A stretch of 64,000 nucleotides of DNA from Leptospira chreensis (GTDB taxonomy: Bacteria > Spirochaetota > Leptospiria > Leptospirales > Leptospiraceae). Below, piece after piece: positions 26,831 to 36,182 of this stretch (its first letter is position 1; each line of letters opens with the position of its first letter). Position numbers and translations under genes: made by a program. The DNA is taken from assembly GCF_016919165.1 (NCBI RefSeq), contig NZ_JAFFPS010000011.1, positions 45,720 through 109,719 of the forward strand. Direction: 5' to 3'. The notes under the pieces are model-generated. The model was not told the origin of the DNA. It searched no databases and saw only the letters and a list, made by a program, of their open reading frames with translations.

Positions 26831-28297
26831 TTAAACAAAGAACACAAAAGTAATTAGGATAAACACAGGAACTAAAATTCCCATAGAGTATGCTAAGTAT
26901 CCACCAAAGGATGGCATCTTTACTTTGTTTTCTTCTGCAACGGATTTCACCATAAAGTTAGGAGCATTACCGATATAGGTATTCGCACCCATAAACACTG
27001 CACCCACAGAAATAGCTTTTAGAATTTCTTCGGCTTGTACATTTCCAATGAACTGACCTAGAGTGAGAGGTGCTGCACCAGCTGGTGTGAGAAGACCAGA
27101 AGCTAACGAACCAAAGGTGAGGTAAGTTGGTGCATTGTCTAATACGGAAGAGAAAGCTCCCGTTGCCCATAAGAACTGCCACTTTTGTGTAATTCCAAAT
27201 TCTTTACCATGTGCTTCTAGTAAAACTAACGCCGGAATCATTGTCACAAAAATACCAATGAAAAGGTAAGCAACTTCTTGGATTGGATGCAGAGTAAAGT
27301 TATTGAACTTACGATCTGCTTCTTTAGAGGTAAACTTAGATAGACCAATGAGAACAAGCAGAACTGCCTCACGGATAAATCCCAGAGTTGGAGTTTGATT
27401 GATTTCGGGGATGTAGTTACTGTTTAAAAATGCAACAGCCAAAATCACACCGAGTAACCAAATGAAGTTCACTTGCCCACCAATTGAGAATGGTGTCGCG
27501 AGTTTATCGTCTTTTTTAAGGTCTTTTTTTGTTTCCTTTTTATAGGCGAGAGTGTCCCAAATAAAATAGACAACGAGTAAAATCCCTACTGCTACCAGCA
27601 TCTCAGGCAATAGTTTGAATGTCCAAGTGAAAGGAACTCCTTTCAAATATCCAAGAAATAGTGGAGGATCCCCAAGTGGGGTTAAAGAACCACCAATGTT
27701 CGAAACAAGGAAGATAAAAAACACAACTGTGTGAACCACATGTTTTCTTTCACTATTTGTTTTTAACAAAGGACGGATGAGTAACATCGATGCGCCTGTG
27801 GTTCCAATAAAGGAAGCAAGGCCCGCACCAATTAACAAATATAATGTGTTATTGAGTGGTGTTGCATGGATGTCTCCCTTGATGACAATTCCACCGGAAA
27901 TATAAAACAAAGATCCGAGTAAAATGATAAAGGGAACGTAATCGAAGAATACTGTGTGAACGATATTATGGCTGTAACCATAAATGAGAAGGACCACAAA
28001 AGAAATGGCTCCAAGTCCCACAGCAAGAATCAATTTGTTATTATTGTCTTCCCACCAATGCGAAGTTTTGTGAGAAGCAACCGGCAAAATTGCAATGGAA
28101 AGTAAAATGGCAACAAATGGCAATACTGACCAATATGGCAATTCCTGATGTACTGATTCGCCGTGAGACGAATGTCCTGTTTCTTCCTGAGTGGTTGGTT
28201 GCGTCGGAACCGGAGTCGGGTCTTCCGCAAATAAACCTGCTGTTGTCACAGACAAACAAACAAGGAATACTATCGTTGTGAGAAGCTTCTTCAACAT
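26831..28297 (-). CDS. NhaD/ArsB-superfamily sodium:proton antiporter
   Basis: The 488-aa product has an N-terminal hydrophobic signal (MLKKLLTTIVFLVCLSVTTAGLFAE), a short H-, T- and E-rich periplasmic stretch and then about 12 membrane helices. The ion-transporter signatures include GDPPLFLGYLKGVPF and ASFIGTTGASMLLIRP, as in NhaD-type antiporters. The late GNAPNFMVKSVAEE is a typical second discontinuous-helix motif. The start at 28297 was preferred because GGTGAG sits just upstream; ATG at 28306 is also possible. Confidence 0.8.
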   Translation of the reverse strand: MLKKLLTTIVFLVCLSVTTAGLFAEDPTPVPTQPTTQEETGHSSHGESVHQELPYWSVLPFVAILLSIAILPVASHKTSHWWEDNNNKLILAVGLGAISFVVLLIYGYSHNIVHTVFFDYVPFIILLGSLFYISGGIVIKGDIHATPLNNTLYLLIGAGLASFIGTTGASMLLIRPLLKTNSERKHVVHTVVFFIFLVSNIGGSLTPLGDPPLFLGYLKGVPFTWTFKLLPEMLVAVGILLVVYFIWDTLAYKKETKKDLKKDDKLATPFSIGGQVNFIWLLGVILAVAFLNSNYIPEINQTPTLGFIREAVLLVLIGLSKFTSKEADRKFNNFTLHPIQEVAYLFIGIFVTMIPALVLLEAHGKEFGITQKWQFLWATGAFSSVLDNAPTYLTFGSLASGLLTPAGAAPLTLGQFIGNVQAEEILKAISVGAVFMGANTYIGNAPNFMVKSVAEENKVKMPSFGGYLAYSMGILVPVFILITFVFFV

Positions 28298-28352
28298 GCT
28301 CACCATCCTATTTTTTTTAGGACAGCTTAGCTAAAATAGAAACCTCGTGGAA

Positions 28353-29384
28353 CTAAAAAAACCGAGATTCTCCAATTTTTAAAGGAACGAATTGTCCTTC
28401 GGAGATTCCCGATCGTTTTAGCTCCTCTTTGGTGCGGGGCACAGGAGAATCCAAGGGTTCATCCGAGAGAACAAAGGTCATATAGTGCATCGGAACCAAA
28501 TACTTGGCCTTCAGATCAACAAAAGCTTTCACGGTTTCTTTGGGATCTACATGTACGGGTTCCATCATCCAACGAGGTTCTGTCGCTCCCACAGGCAAAA
28601 TCGCCACATCCACCGGTCCCAATCGTTCCGAGATTTCACGAAAATGGGTATAATATCCCGTGTCTCCCCCAAAGTAAACCTTCTCTTTTTTGCCCGAAAT
28701 GAAGTAACTTCCCCAGAGAGTTTCATTCCGATCGAGTAAACCTCGTCCACTAAAGTGCTGGGTAGGAGTGAAAGTGATGGATAAATCATTTGTTTTTGTT
28801 TCATCCCACCAATCCATTTCCTTTACATTTTTCAATCCTTCACCTAACAGCAATTTTTTGTTCCCAAGTCCAGTCAGAACCAGTGGATGAAACTTCTCTT
28901 CGAGTTGCCTTAAAGTCGGGAGATCAGTATGATCATAGTGGTTATGCGAGAGAATTACGATATCGATCTTGGGAAGGTCTTCGATTTTGATTCCGGGAGG
29001 AGTATAACGTTTTGGACCAATAAAACTAACGGGGGAACACCTTTCGCTCCAGATGGGATCGGACAGAATGTTCACTCCATCCACTTGAATGAGGGTTGTC
29101 GCATGTCCAATCCAAGTTACAGAAAGTTTAGATGTATTGGCTTTGAGCTCCGATCCGTCATTCCCTACCACGGGAAAGGGAGGATAGTCGGCCGGATCCA
29201 AACTATTCGGCAATTGAAATCGTTGGAATTGCCAAACGATGACATTCCAAAACCCTTTGGTTTCAAAGTTAGGGTTTGGATTTTTGAATCCGTTTTCTGT
29301 GTGGTGAGATTTACGAACACTAGCATCCGCAAAACAGGACAAAGTAAATAAGACCAAAAAAGAACTTAGGTATAGGGACTTCAC
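28353..29384 (-). CDS. MBL-fold lipoprotein (NAPE-PLD/RomA-like)
   Basis: The 343-aa product has a signal peptide ending FTLSC, so it is probably a lipoprotein. The metallo-beta-lactamase domain holds LSHNHYDHTD (HxHxDH), the histidine in PTQHFSGRG, YFGGDTGYY and PMHY near the end. SVTWIGHATTLIQVDG and LSDPIWSERCSP are hallmarks of the N-acyl-PE phospholipase D/UlaG-like branch. I chose GTG at 29384 because the longer frame (to 29636) would overlap the divergent gene at 29466. It may act on a lipid or lactone in the envelope. Confidence 0.78.
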   Translation of the reverse strand: MKSLYLSSFLVLFTLSCFADASVRKSHHTENGFKNPNPNFETKGFWNVIVWQFQRFQLPNSLDPADYPPFPVVGNDGSELKANTSKLSVTWIGHATTLIQVDGVNILSDPIWSERCSPVSFIGPKRYTPPGIKIEDLPKIDIVILSHNHYDHTDLPTLRQLEEKFHPLVLTGLGNKKLLLGEGLKNVKEMDWWDETKTNDLSITFTPTQHFSGRGLLDRNETLWGSYFISGKKEKVYFGGDTGYYTHFREISERLGPVDVAILPVGATEPRWMMEPVHVDPKETVKAFVDLKAKYLVPMHYMTFVLSDEPLDSPVPRTKEELKRSGISEGQFVPLKIGESRFF

Positions 29385-29465
29385 GAGGATTAGACCAAAA
29401 CAAACTTCGTATGTTGGGAATTTTCGATTGCGTTTTTTAGAAATCGGAACGATCCTTCTTATACT

Positions 29466-29867
29466 ATGTTTAGGTTTGAAGAGACAAAAGATCTGATGAT
29501 TGCCTATGCAAAATGGCGAGATACGGTGGATCGCACGGAAGGAAGCGAAACTGTATTTGGAGCCAATGCCGAAGTTTCGGAAATTTCCCGGGATCTTCGC
29601 GAAGACGCCGAGTTCGAACTCAGAATTCTCATCCAAGATTTAAAAAAACAAAATCCATCCGCCATCAAAGAATGGGTAGAAATCACCAAACAGTCTTTAA
29701 ACAAAATAGAAACCTCCATTCCCGAAGAACAAATCCAACAGCGTAAACAAATTGCACGGGATTGGAAGTATTCACGTTCACCCTTAGGAGTCTCTGTGCG
29801 TTACCCGCACCCTTCACAATATTGGGGAAGTGGGATTGGGGTTCTCGGACCTGATTTAGACTGGTAA
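29466..29867 (+). CDS. Hypothetical soluble helical protein
   Basis: The 133-aa product has no signal peptide. It is strongly helical and acidic to about residue 85 (SEISRDLREDAEFELRILIQDLKK). The ending is distinctive: YPHPSQYWGSGIGVLGPDLDW. No family is recognised. It is divergent from the MBL lipoprotein gene and is followed after 30 nt by the ElyC-like gene, probably in one transcript. Confidence 0.65.
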   Translation: MFRFEETKDLMIAYAKWRDTVDRTEGSETVFGANAEVSEISRDLREDAEFELRILIQDLKKQNPSAIKEWVEITKQSLNKIETSIPEEQIQQRKQIARDWKYSRSPLGVSVRYPHPSQYWGSGIGVLGPDLDW

Positions 29868-29897
29868 GATTCACATGACCCAAGAATCCTATTCTCA

Positions 29898-30674
29898 ATG
29901 GATTCAATCTTCTTTACACTTTCCAAACTCGGCACCATCCTACTCTACCCCCTTCCAATTTTTTTCCTTTTGGCTTTATTACTCCTACTGAAAACCAAAC
30001 CAGGACATGGAAAGTTTCGCCTTTTCCAAATCATTTTATTTCTGTATCTCACATCTAACGCCTATGTTGCGAACTTCCTCATCCATTCTTTGGAAAAAGA
30101 CTTTCCACCCGTAGCCATCTCCGATGTTCCCCCATCAGACGTAGCCATCGTGTTAGGTGGTATGATCCAAACCATATCTGCACATCCCGGAAGACCGGAA
30201 CTCACAGACTCCGCCGATCGTTTGACAGATGCCATCCGACTCTATAAAGCAGGGAAAGTAAAAAAGATTTTGTTTACTGGGGGATCGGGACTTCTATTTG
30301 CAAATGCTTACAAAGAAGCAGACCTAGCCAAAGAATTGTTTTTAGGACTGGGAGTTCCCGAAAAAGATTTAATTTGGGAAAACCAGTCTCGGAACACTTA
30401 TGAAAATGCTGTTGAAACCAAGAAACTCCTCGTGGAAAAAAAATTAGAATCCGCGATTCTTATCACCTCTGCCTTTCATATGAAACGCGCCACAGGATGT
30501 TTCGAAAAACAAAACATTCACTTTATTGCTTATCCCACAGACTACCGCGCAAACAATCTAGATTCTGGGGCTTTTGAGCTCTATATTCCCTCGGCAGGGT
30601 TTTTAGAACAAACCACACTCGGTATCAAAGAATGGGTGGGGTATTTTGTGTATCGTTCCAAAGGGTATTTATAA
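29898..30674 (+). CDS. YdcF/ElyC-like DUF218 membrane protein
   Basis: The 258-aa product has two N-terminal membrane helices (residues about 12-60) and then a DUF218 domain. Signatures are DVAIVLGGMIQ, KKILFTGGSG, ENQSRNTYENAVETKKLL and ILITSAFHMKRATGCFEK. ElyC and SanA relatives affect envelope integrity and undecaprenyl-phosphate use, but their chemistry is not settled. It lies just upstream of the cytochrome c maturation genes; a 99-nt gap separates them. Confidence 0.82.
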   Translation: MDSIFFTLSKLGTILLYPLPIFFLLALLLLLKTKPGHGKFRLFQIILFLYLTSNAYVANFLIHSLEKDFPPVAISDVPPSDVAIVLGGMIQTISAHPGRPELTDSADRLTDAIRLYKAGKVKKILFTGGSGLLFANAYKEADLAKELFLGLGVPEKDLIWENQSRNTYENAVETKKLLVEKKLESAILITSAFHMKRATGCFEKQNIHFIAYPTDYRANNLDSGAFELYIPSAGFLEQTTLGIKEWVGYFVYRSKGYL

Positions 30675-30773
30675 CGATTCTAAATCTGCTCTTTTTTAAG
30701 ACCTTTTTGTTTGACCGAAACCTGCAATCAGAGAGGCTAGAGGAAAGACGGGAATCCGTCTAAAGAATGGATT

Positions 30774-31166
30774 ATGAATCGTAAGTTTTTAACTCTTTTA
30801 TTTCTCATTGGACTCTCACTCGGCGGGATCGCTTATTTCTCCTCGCAGGAAACTTCTTATCTTCTTTTGGATGCATCGGAACTTGCTGCAAACCAAACCA
30901 AATACTCGGACCAAAACCTTCGTGTGCGCGGATTTGTGCGAGTGGGGAGCCTTGTCCGAGAAGGAAAAAAAGCCAAATTTGATTTAGAACTCAATGATCA
31001 AATCATTCCTGTTCATTTTACAGGAGCCACTCTTTTGCCAGACGCTTTCAAAGAAGGGGCAAGAGCCCGAGTGGATGGAAAGTTAGATCATGGTGTTCTT
31101 ATCGCAAGCCATGTGGAAGCAAAATGTGCTTCTAAATACGAAGCGGGTTACGCTGAGGAACAATGA
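30774..31166 (+). CDS. ccmE: Cytochrome c maturation haem chaperone CcmE, CxxxY variant
   Basis: The 130-aa product has an N-terminal anchor (FLTLLFLIGLSLGGIAYF) and the OB-fold CcmE domain (LRVRGFVRVGSLVREGKKAKFDLEL, VHFTGATLLPDAFKEGARARVDGKLDHGVLIASHVEAKC). Classical CcmE binds haem through H in HxxxY; here the motif is C118-A-S-K-Y122. CxxxY CcmE is known from some archaea and Desulfovibrio. Its stop overlaps ccmF by 4 nt (ATGA). A small stem (GACGG/CCGTC, 30746-30759) lies just upstream. Confidence 0.9.
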   Translation: MNRKFLTLLFLIGLSLGGIAYFSSQETSYLLLDASELAANQTKYSDQNLRVRGFVRVGSLVREGKKAKFDLELNDQIIPVHFTGATLLPDAFKEGARARVDGKLDHGVLIASHVEAKCASKYEAGYAEEQ

Positions 31167-33361
31167 ACAATTTAGGAACCATCCTTCTCGCATCTTCTCT
31201 CGCCATTTTAGTTTTTTCCGCATTACAAACCATCTACGGAATTTATAAACAAGAACGAAAAGCCATTGAACTTGGCCGACTTGCCTTAATGACAAATCCA
31301 TTTGTCATTGTACTCACCTTTGCCGTTTTACTCACTCAACTTGTAAGATCTGACTATAGCAACTATTATGTGGTCATGCATTCCAGCGAACACCTACCAT
31401 TGTTCTATAAAATGACATCCATTTGGTCGGGTTCGTCAGGAAGTTTGTTATTCTGGAATTTGATTCTCAGTGTATTCACCTTCATCGTGTTATGGCAAAC
31501 TCGTAAGTCCATCGAGGATCGAATTCCTATGATGAATCTTATTCTAGCAGTTCTCTCTGGATTTTTTTCCTTTCTCGCTGTATTTTATGGAGATGCCCAA
31601 CCATTTCGTGAGTTTGTTCCGGAAGCGGCTGCCGGTCGAGGACTCAATCCCCTACTCCAACATTGGGCGATGATCATCCATCCTCCGATCCTTTATGTTG
31701 GTTATGTCAGTATTTCGATTCCTTTTGCCATTGCAATGTCGGCCCTTGTATCGGGACAACTTTCTGAAGATTGGATGAAGTTCATCCGCAAATGGACTTT
31801 GTTTTCTTGGTTCTTTCTCGGAACAGGAATTTTACTCGGATCAAAGTGGGCCTATGAAGAGTTAGGTTGGGGTGGATACTGGGCTTGGGATCCGGTAGAA
31901 AATGCATCTCTTATGCCATGGCTTCTCACTAGTGCCTTTGTCCATTCGGTGGTAATCCAAGAACGCAGAGGGATGTTAAAGTTCTGGAATATGTTACTTG
32001 TGATTCTTGCTTTCCACTTTAGTTTGCTTGGAACTTGGATCACTCGTTCTGGGGTTCTCGAAGGCCCTCATAGTTTTTCTAAATCAACCATTGGAACTCC
32101 TTTTATCATTTACATCATTGCCAGTTTTCTTTTCTTCACAGGGTTTGTGATTTATAGAAGAAAAAATCTCACTCCAGAAAGAAACTTAGAAGCCATCACT
32201 TCCAAAGAAGGAAGTTTTCTTTTAAACAACTTCTTACTCGTGCTTTCTACCGCAGCGATCCTATTAGGTGTCTTCTCTCCCCTATTGTATGGAAAAGAAT
32301 TCAAAGCTCCTTGGTTTAACTCTTGGGGAGTTCCTGCAGGAATTTTTCTATTACTGCTTATGGGAGCAGCACCACTTCTTGCTTGGAGAAAAGGGGCAGG
32401 AGCCGTATTTTTTTCGACTCTACTCAAACCCTTTATCGCCGGGATCATTGGTGGGGGATTGTACATCCTATTCTATTCCCAAAACTTTACGAAACCAGAC
32501 AGTAAGTATGGAGACGTACTCGCAGAAGTGTATTCTGTTCTCACCGTCGGTATTGGTATTTTTACGATCTCTGGAATCATCCAAGAGTATTATAGAGGAA
32601 TCCGAGCGCGCCGCGAAGAGTTTAAAAACGAAAACCTGTTTGTGGCTGGATACCGGATGTTACTCAAAAACAAACGCCGGTATGGTGGGTATCTAGTCCA
32701 CTTCTCTCTCGTTCTGATCTTTATTGGTTATGCAGGGAATGCATTTAAAATCAATACATCCGTCAGATTTTTTTATGAACTCCAACCACCTACCTCTGAA
32801 GAGATTGTTTATCAGTCCATAGACAAAGCAATGATTGGTGGGTATCAAATTGAAGCCTCCACTCTCAAACTCAAACCCGTCCTCATCTCAGGCCTTGGTG
32901 GAGAACCGAACATTCAAAATGTGATTGTTTCCCAAGAGGGAACTTACGCGATCTTTCGAGGAACAGACAAACTTTCAGAGCTCGTCACAGAACGTAGGTT
33001 TTATCCACAGATTTCTCACCTAACGGGAGATTTCGAAACACATATTCCTACAAGTGAACCTGCCATCCTTTCTATGGCAAAAGAAGATTTTTATATCCAA
33101 CTCGGCGCCATTGAAACCTCAGATCTTAAATCAGAAAACCCGGACCTTCCTTTGATGTTTATGCAGTATTACTTCACACCAGGAAGCGAAATGGACAAAC
33201 TCAAATTCTTTCTCAACTTTCCAAGACAGATTGTTGCCAATTTAGAAGTTTGGGTGAACCCACTGGTAAAACTCATTTGGGCCGGATCTCTTTTGTATTT
33301 CCTCACAGGAATCTTTTTGTTACTCCCTCTTGGAGAAAACAAAAAGAAGTCGGTAGGTTGA
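31163..33361 (+). CDS. ccmF: Cytochrome c haem lyase subunit CcmF
   Basis: The 732-aa membrane protein joins haem to apocytochrome c in the periplasm. It has about 14-15 membrane helices and a WWD domain, WGGYWAWDPVENASLMPWL, which binds haem. HWAMIIHPPILYVGYV and ITRSGVLEGPHSF supply the conserved axial histidines. The C-terminal periplasmic region before the last helix is typical of CcmF. The gene lies between ccmE (4-nt overlap) and the ccmH-like gene (3 nt downstream). Confidence 0.95.
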   Translation: MNNLGTILLASSLAILVFSALQTIYGIYKQERKAIELGRLALMTNPFVIVLTFAVLLTQLVRSDYSNYYVVMHSSEHLPLFYKMTSIWSGSSGSLLFWNLILSVFTFIVLWQTRKSIEDRIPMMNLILAVLSGFFSFLAVFYGDAQPFREFVPEAAAGRGLNPLLQHWAMIIHPPILYVGYVSISIPFAIAMSALVSGQLSEDWMKFIRKWTLFSWFFLGTGILLGSKWAYEELGWGGYWAWDPVENASLMPWLLTSAFVHSVVIQERRGMLKFWNMLLVILAFHFSLLGTWITRSGVLEGPHSFSKSTIGTPFIIYIIASFLFFTGFVIYRRKNLTPERNLEAITSKEGSFLLNNFLLVLSTAAILLGVFSPLLYGKEFKAPWFNSWGVPAGIFLLLLMGAAPLLAWRKGAGAVFFSTLLKPFIAGIIGGGLYILFYSQNFTKPDSKYGDVLAEVYSVLTVGIGIFTISGIIQEYYRGIRARREEFKNENLFVAGYRMLLKNKRRYGGYLVHFSLVLIFIGYAGNAFKINTSVRFFYELQPPTSEEIVYQSIDKAMIGGYQIEASTLKLKPVLISGLGGEPNIQNVIVSQEGTYAIFRGTDKLSELVTERRFYPQISHLTGDFETHIPTSEPAILSMAKEDFYIQLGAIETSDLKSENPDLPLMFMQYYFTPGSEMDKLKFFLNFPRQIVANLEVWVNPLVKLIWAGSLLYFLTGIFLLLPLGENKKKSVG

Positions 33362-33364
33362 TCT

Positions 33365-34033
33365 ATGAATCTAGATTATTTTCTTCATAGACAAAACCAA
33401 ATGACAAACATCGAAAGACCATCCACATTGCCAAAAAGTCCGATCTCAAATCGATTGCCATCAAAAGTATGGATGGTGATCTTCGGATTCGTTTTTCTAT
33501 TACCGAGCCTTTTATTCGCACAAAAAACAACCACCAATCTGAAAGAAGAAACGCAAGTGCGAACCTTCTTAAAAGTAACAGAACAAATTCGATGTATTTG
33601 TTTGCCGAGCCTTCCCATCCAATCTTGTTCCTTCAATATGTGCGCGGCTTCAAGTTACCTCAAAACCTTTATTGAAAACCGAATCAAAGACGGAATGAAG
33701 GAAGAAGAAATCATATCCAAAATGGAAAATGGTTTTGGAGATTCTGTATTACAAGATCCCATTGTGGTGATGTTTCAGGAAAACGGAAACCAGGGAATGG
33801 TGGATTCCATTGTCTATGGATTTGGATCAAAAATTTTAGCACAACCAGATGGAACCTGGATCAACTTCACCTTACTGGCACTCGGTGTTTTGGGACTTTT
33901 TGGAATTTATAAATTTGGAACTAGAAAAAAGAAAGAAGGTTTCGATACAAACTCCAAACCAACAACTGATAACCTAAAGTCCACCACAGAAGAAATCAAA
34001 AACAAAATCCGTAAGTTCGAAGAAGAATCGTAA
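33365..34033 (+). CDS. ccmH: Divergent CcmH-like protein
   Basis: The 222-aa product has a charged N-terminal stretch, a hydrophobic segment VWMVIFGFVFLLPSLLFAQ and a periplasmic three-helix part, then a C-terminal membrane helix (WINFTLLALGVLGLFGIYKFG). The CcmH-type sequence RIKDGMKEEEIISKMENGFGDSVLQDPIV is recognisable. The redox motif is not the usual LRCxxCQ: it reads IRC77-I-C79, followed by C88 and C93. It should handle apocytochrome thiols with an altered disulfide arrangement. It ends the ccmE-ccmF-ccmH unit. The other ccm genes are not in the window. Confidence 0.75.
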   Translation: MNLDYFLHRQNQMTNIERPSTLPKSPISNRLPSKVWMVIFGFVFLLPSLLFAQKTTTNLKEETQVRTFLKVTEQIRCICLPSLPIQSCSFNMCAASSYLKTFIENRIKDGMKEEEIISKMENGFGDSVLQDPIVVMFQENGNQGMVDSIVYGFGSKILAQPDGTWINFTLLALGVLGLFGIYKFGTRKKKEGFDTNSKPTTDNLKSTTEEIKNKIRKFEEES

Positions 34034-34068
34034 GGTCCGAGTCAAGCTTCGTTACTTAAAGCAATATA

Positions 34069-34101
34069 TTTATAAATGAACCCAATATATTCATTTATAA
34101 A
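34069..34101. terminator. AT-rich 11-bp inverted repeat between convergent genes
   Basis: TTTATAAATGA (34069-34079) pairs with TCATTTATAAA (34091-34101). It lies in the 128-nt gap between the ends of the ccmH-like gene and the BioF-like gene. No long T run follows on either strand. It is probably a weak bidirectional transcript end. Confidence 0.4.
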
Positions 34102-34161
34102 AAGTAGATTCCTTAAAAAAGGATTTAAAGATCCTATCTGTTGTTTGGTTCAAAAAATAAA

Positions 34162-35319
34162 CTAGAGGGGATTCCACTTCTTTCGAACAAGAATCAGTTC
34201 TTCCACCAACCGATGGATATCCTCTAACTTTAATTTTGCGTTCAAACTAATCCGCAGACGCGGAGTGGATACTGTCGGGGGCCGAATGGCTCTCACATCC
34301 AAACCCTGGTCCTGCAAATATCCCGCATAAAATAAAGCCTCTTTCTCTGTTTCCAACAAAAGGGGAATGATATGGGATGTGGAATTAGTAATCACAAATC
34401 CATTTTCTTTGAGTGACTCTTTGAGTTTACTTGCAAGGGATAAAAGATTTTTCCTTTCTTTGTCCATAGAACCAAGCAACGAAAGGGCAAAAGAAGCAAG
34501 TTCCGATACCATAGGAAGAGGAGCGGTAGAAAAAATAAAAGACCGCATTACATTCACTAAGTGGTCGCGCCCGATCTTTTTGGTTACAATGATCCCGCCT
34601 TCCAAACCCAACGATTTTCCGAGAGTATATACCCGGTAATCAATGGACTGAATTTCAGAAAGGCTTAGGTCTTGGAAAACAAGTCCCTTCCCGCCCGCGC
34701 CATAGATCCCAAAAGCATGGGCTTCATCCAAAACGAGAACAAATCCAAATTCTTTCTTTAAGGAAAGTAAGATTTTTAAATCGGGAGAATCACCATCCAT
34801 ACTAAACAAAGATTCTGTCACAACGATTCGTTTTTTTTTGTTTTTAGGATCTTCTACATTAGCTTTTTCCAACAACGATCGTAAATGGTTTAGATCCAGA
34901 TGGTTGTAGTATTTTTTTTGGGCACCAGAGATACGTATCCCGTCTAGAATGGAGGCATGGTTGAGGCGATCGGTAAACACATAACAGTCGGGAGCGGCAA
35001 TGGAATCCAAAAGACCAAAGTTGGCAGTAAAACCAGTGGAGACAAGAAGAGCCGCCTCCCCTTCCACAAAACTGGCAAACTCTCTTTCAAACCGGTCCAT
35101 AGATTCGGCATTTCCCCGAACCAAACGCGAAGCAGTGGATCCAAAAGGATAAATATCCTTTTTCGACTGGAAAAACTCCAACATACTCGAATTAGTTGCA
35201 AGCCCCATATAGTCGTTAGAACAAAAATCAATTCCTTGGTAGATACGAGTTTCCCTAAACAATTGTTTTTCATGAATCGAATCTAGTTTTTTTTGGACTT
35301 CTTCCCAATGATTTGCCAT
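34162..35319 (-). CDS. BioF-like alpha-oxoamine synthase
   Basis: The 385-aa product is a PLP enzyme of the 8-amino-7-oxononanoate synthase group. It shows FCSNDYMGLA, GSTASRLVRGN, LLVSTGFTANFG, DRLNHASILDG, VLDEAHAFGIYGAGGKGL (PLP aspartate and histidine) and the Schiff-base lysine in YTLGKSLGLEGG. Such enzymes condense an acyl-CoA with an amino acid; for BioF these are pimeloyl-CoA (or ACP) and alanine. No other biotin gene lies beside it, so the symbol is withheld. Confidence 0.85.
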   Translation of the reverse strand: MANHWEEVQKKLDSIHEKQLFRETRIYQGIDFCSNDYMGLATNSSMLEFFQSKKDIYPFGSTASRLVRGNAESMDRFEREFASFVEGEAALLVSTGFTANFGLLDSIAAPDCYVFTDRLNHASILDGIRISGAQKKYYNHLDLNHLRSLLEKANVEDPKNKKKRIVVTESLFSMDGDSPDLKILLSLKKEFGFVLVLDEAHAFGIYGAGGKGLVFQDLSLSEIQSIDYRVYTLGKSLGLEGGIIVTKKIGRDHLVNVMRSFIFSTAPLPMVSELASFALSLLGSMDKERKNLLSLASKLKESLKENGFVITNSTSHIIPLLLETEKEALFYAGYLQDQGLDVRAIRPPTVSTPRLRISLNAKLKLEDIHRLVEELILVRKKWNPL

Positions 35320-35393
35320 TGACTACCAGTTTTCCTACTCCAGAATTTTTTCCGATTTAATTTTTTACCTATTTTGTTAGAATGATCCCATAG

Positions 35394-36149
35394 ATGAGCC
35401 TCCTCTCTCCCGATGTAATCCATCGAATCCGTTCTGCTAAGAATATCTTATTCCTTACGGGAGCAGGTATTTCTAGCGAAAGTGGGATTCCCACGTTTCG
35501 TGGAGAGGGCGGGTATTGGAAAACTTTTAAAGCAGAAGAACTAGCCACACCGGAAGCCTTTGCGAAACATCCAGAAGTGGTTTGGGAATGGTATGACTGG
35601 AGGCGAGGAATCTGTCGTGAAGCAAAACCCAACGATGGCCATCTAACAATTGCAAAATGGCAAACATCTTCTCCCACGGTAAACTTGATTACACAAAATG
35701 TGGATGGACTCCATCCGAGAGCCGGGAGCAGGAACCTTCTAGAAATTCATGGAAATATTTTCCGAGCCCGTTGTACAAACTGTCAGGCCAAATACCATCT
35801 GGAAGAAGATGGATTAGACAAGCCTGGTTTAAAGTATTGCACAGCTTGTGAATCTTTGTTACGGCCAGACATTGTTTGGTTTGGGGAAAGTTATGACAAT
35901 CGGCTCCTGACAAAGGCTTGGGAACAAAGTAAAATTGCTCATGTGGTCTTTGTGATTGGAACCAGTGCCAATGTTTCGGTTCCGGCCAATTTGGCCCTGA
36001 CAGCCATTCGGAACGGTGCCATTGGCATTGAGATCAATCCGGAAACCACAACACTTACCGCGTCCATACAACTTCATTTTGGTGGAAAGGCGGGAGAAAT
36101 CCTTCCTGAAATTTATAAAGAAGTCTTTCCTGAATCAATATCTCAATAG
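35394..36149 (+). CDS. cobB: Sirtuin NAD-dependent deacylase (SIRT5/CobB type)
   Basis: The 251-aa product is a Sir2 deacylase. GAGISSESGIPTFRG binds NAD. TQNVDGLHPRAGSRNLLEIHGN contains the catalytic histidine. Four cysteines in RCTNC and YCTAC form the zinc site, and GTSANVSVPANL closes the Rossmann fold. The acyl pocket has WEWYDWRRG: a Y-x-x-R pair as in SIRT5 and E. coli CobB, which points to removal of succinyl or malonyl groups as well as acetyl. It is divergent from the BioF-like gene. Confidence 0.93.
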   Translation: MSLLSPDVIHRIRSAKNILFLTGAGISSESGIPTFRGEGGYWKTFKAEELATPEAFAKHPEVVWEWYDWRRGICREAKPNDGHLTIAKWQTSSPTVNLITQNVDGLHPRAGSRNLLEIHGNIFRARCTNCQAKYHLEEDGLDKPGLKYCTACESLLRPDIVWFGESYDNRLLTKAWEQSKIAHVVFVIGTSANVSVPANLALTAIRNGAIGIEINPETTTLTASIQLHFGGKAGEILPEIYKEVFPESISQ

Positions 36150-36182
36150 AAAAGTAAATTCAAACCACCAAAAGAGACTTAT

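Noticed and set aside
29385..29636. Upstream extension of the MBL lipoprotein
   Set aside because: It overlaps the divergent gene at 29466 and would bury the lipoprotein signal at an internal position.
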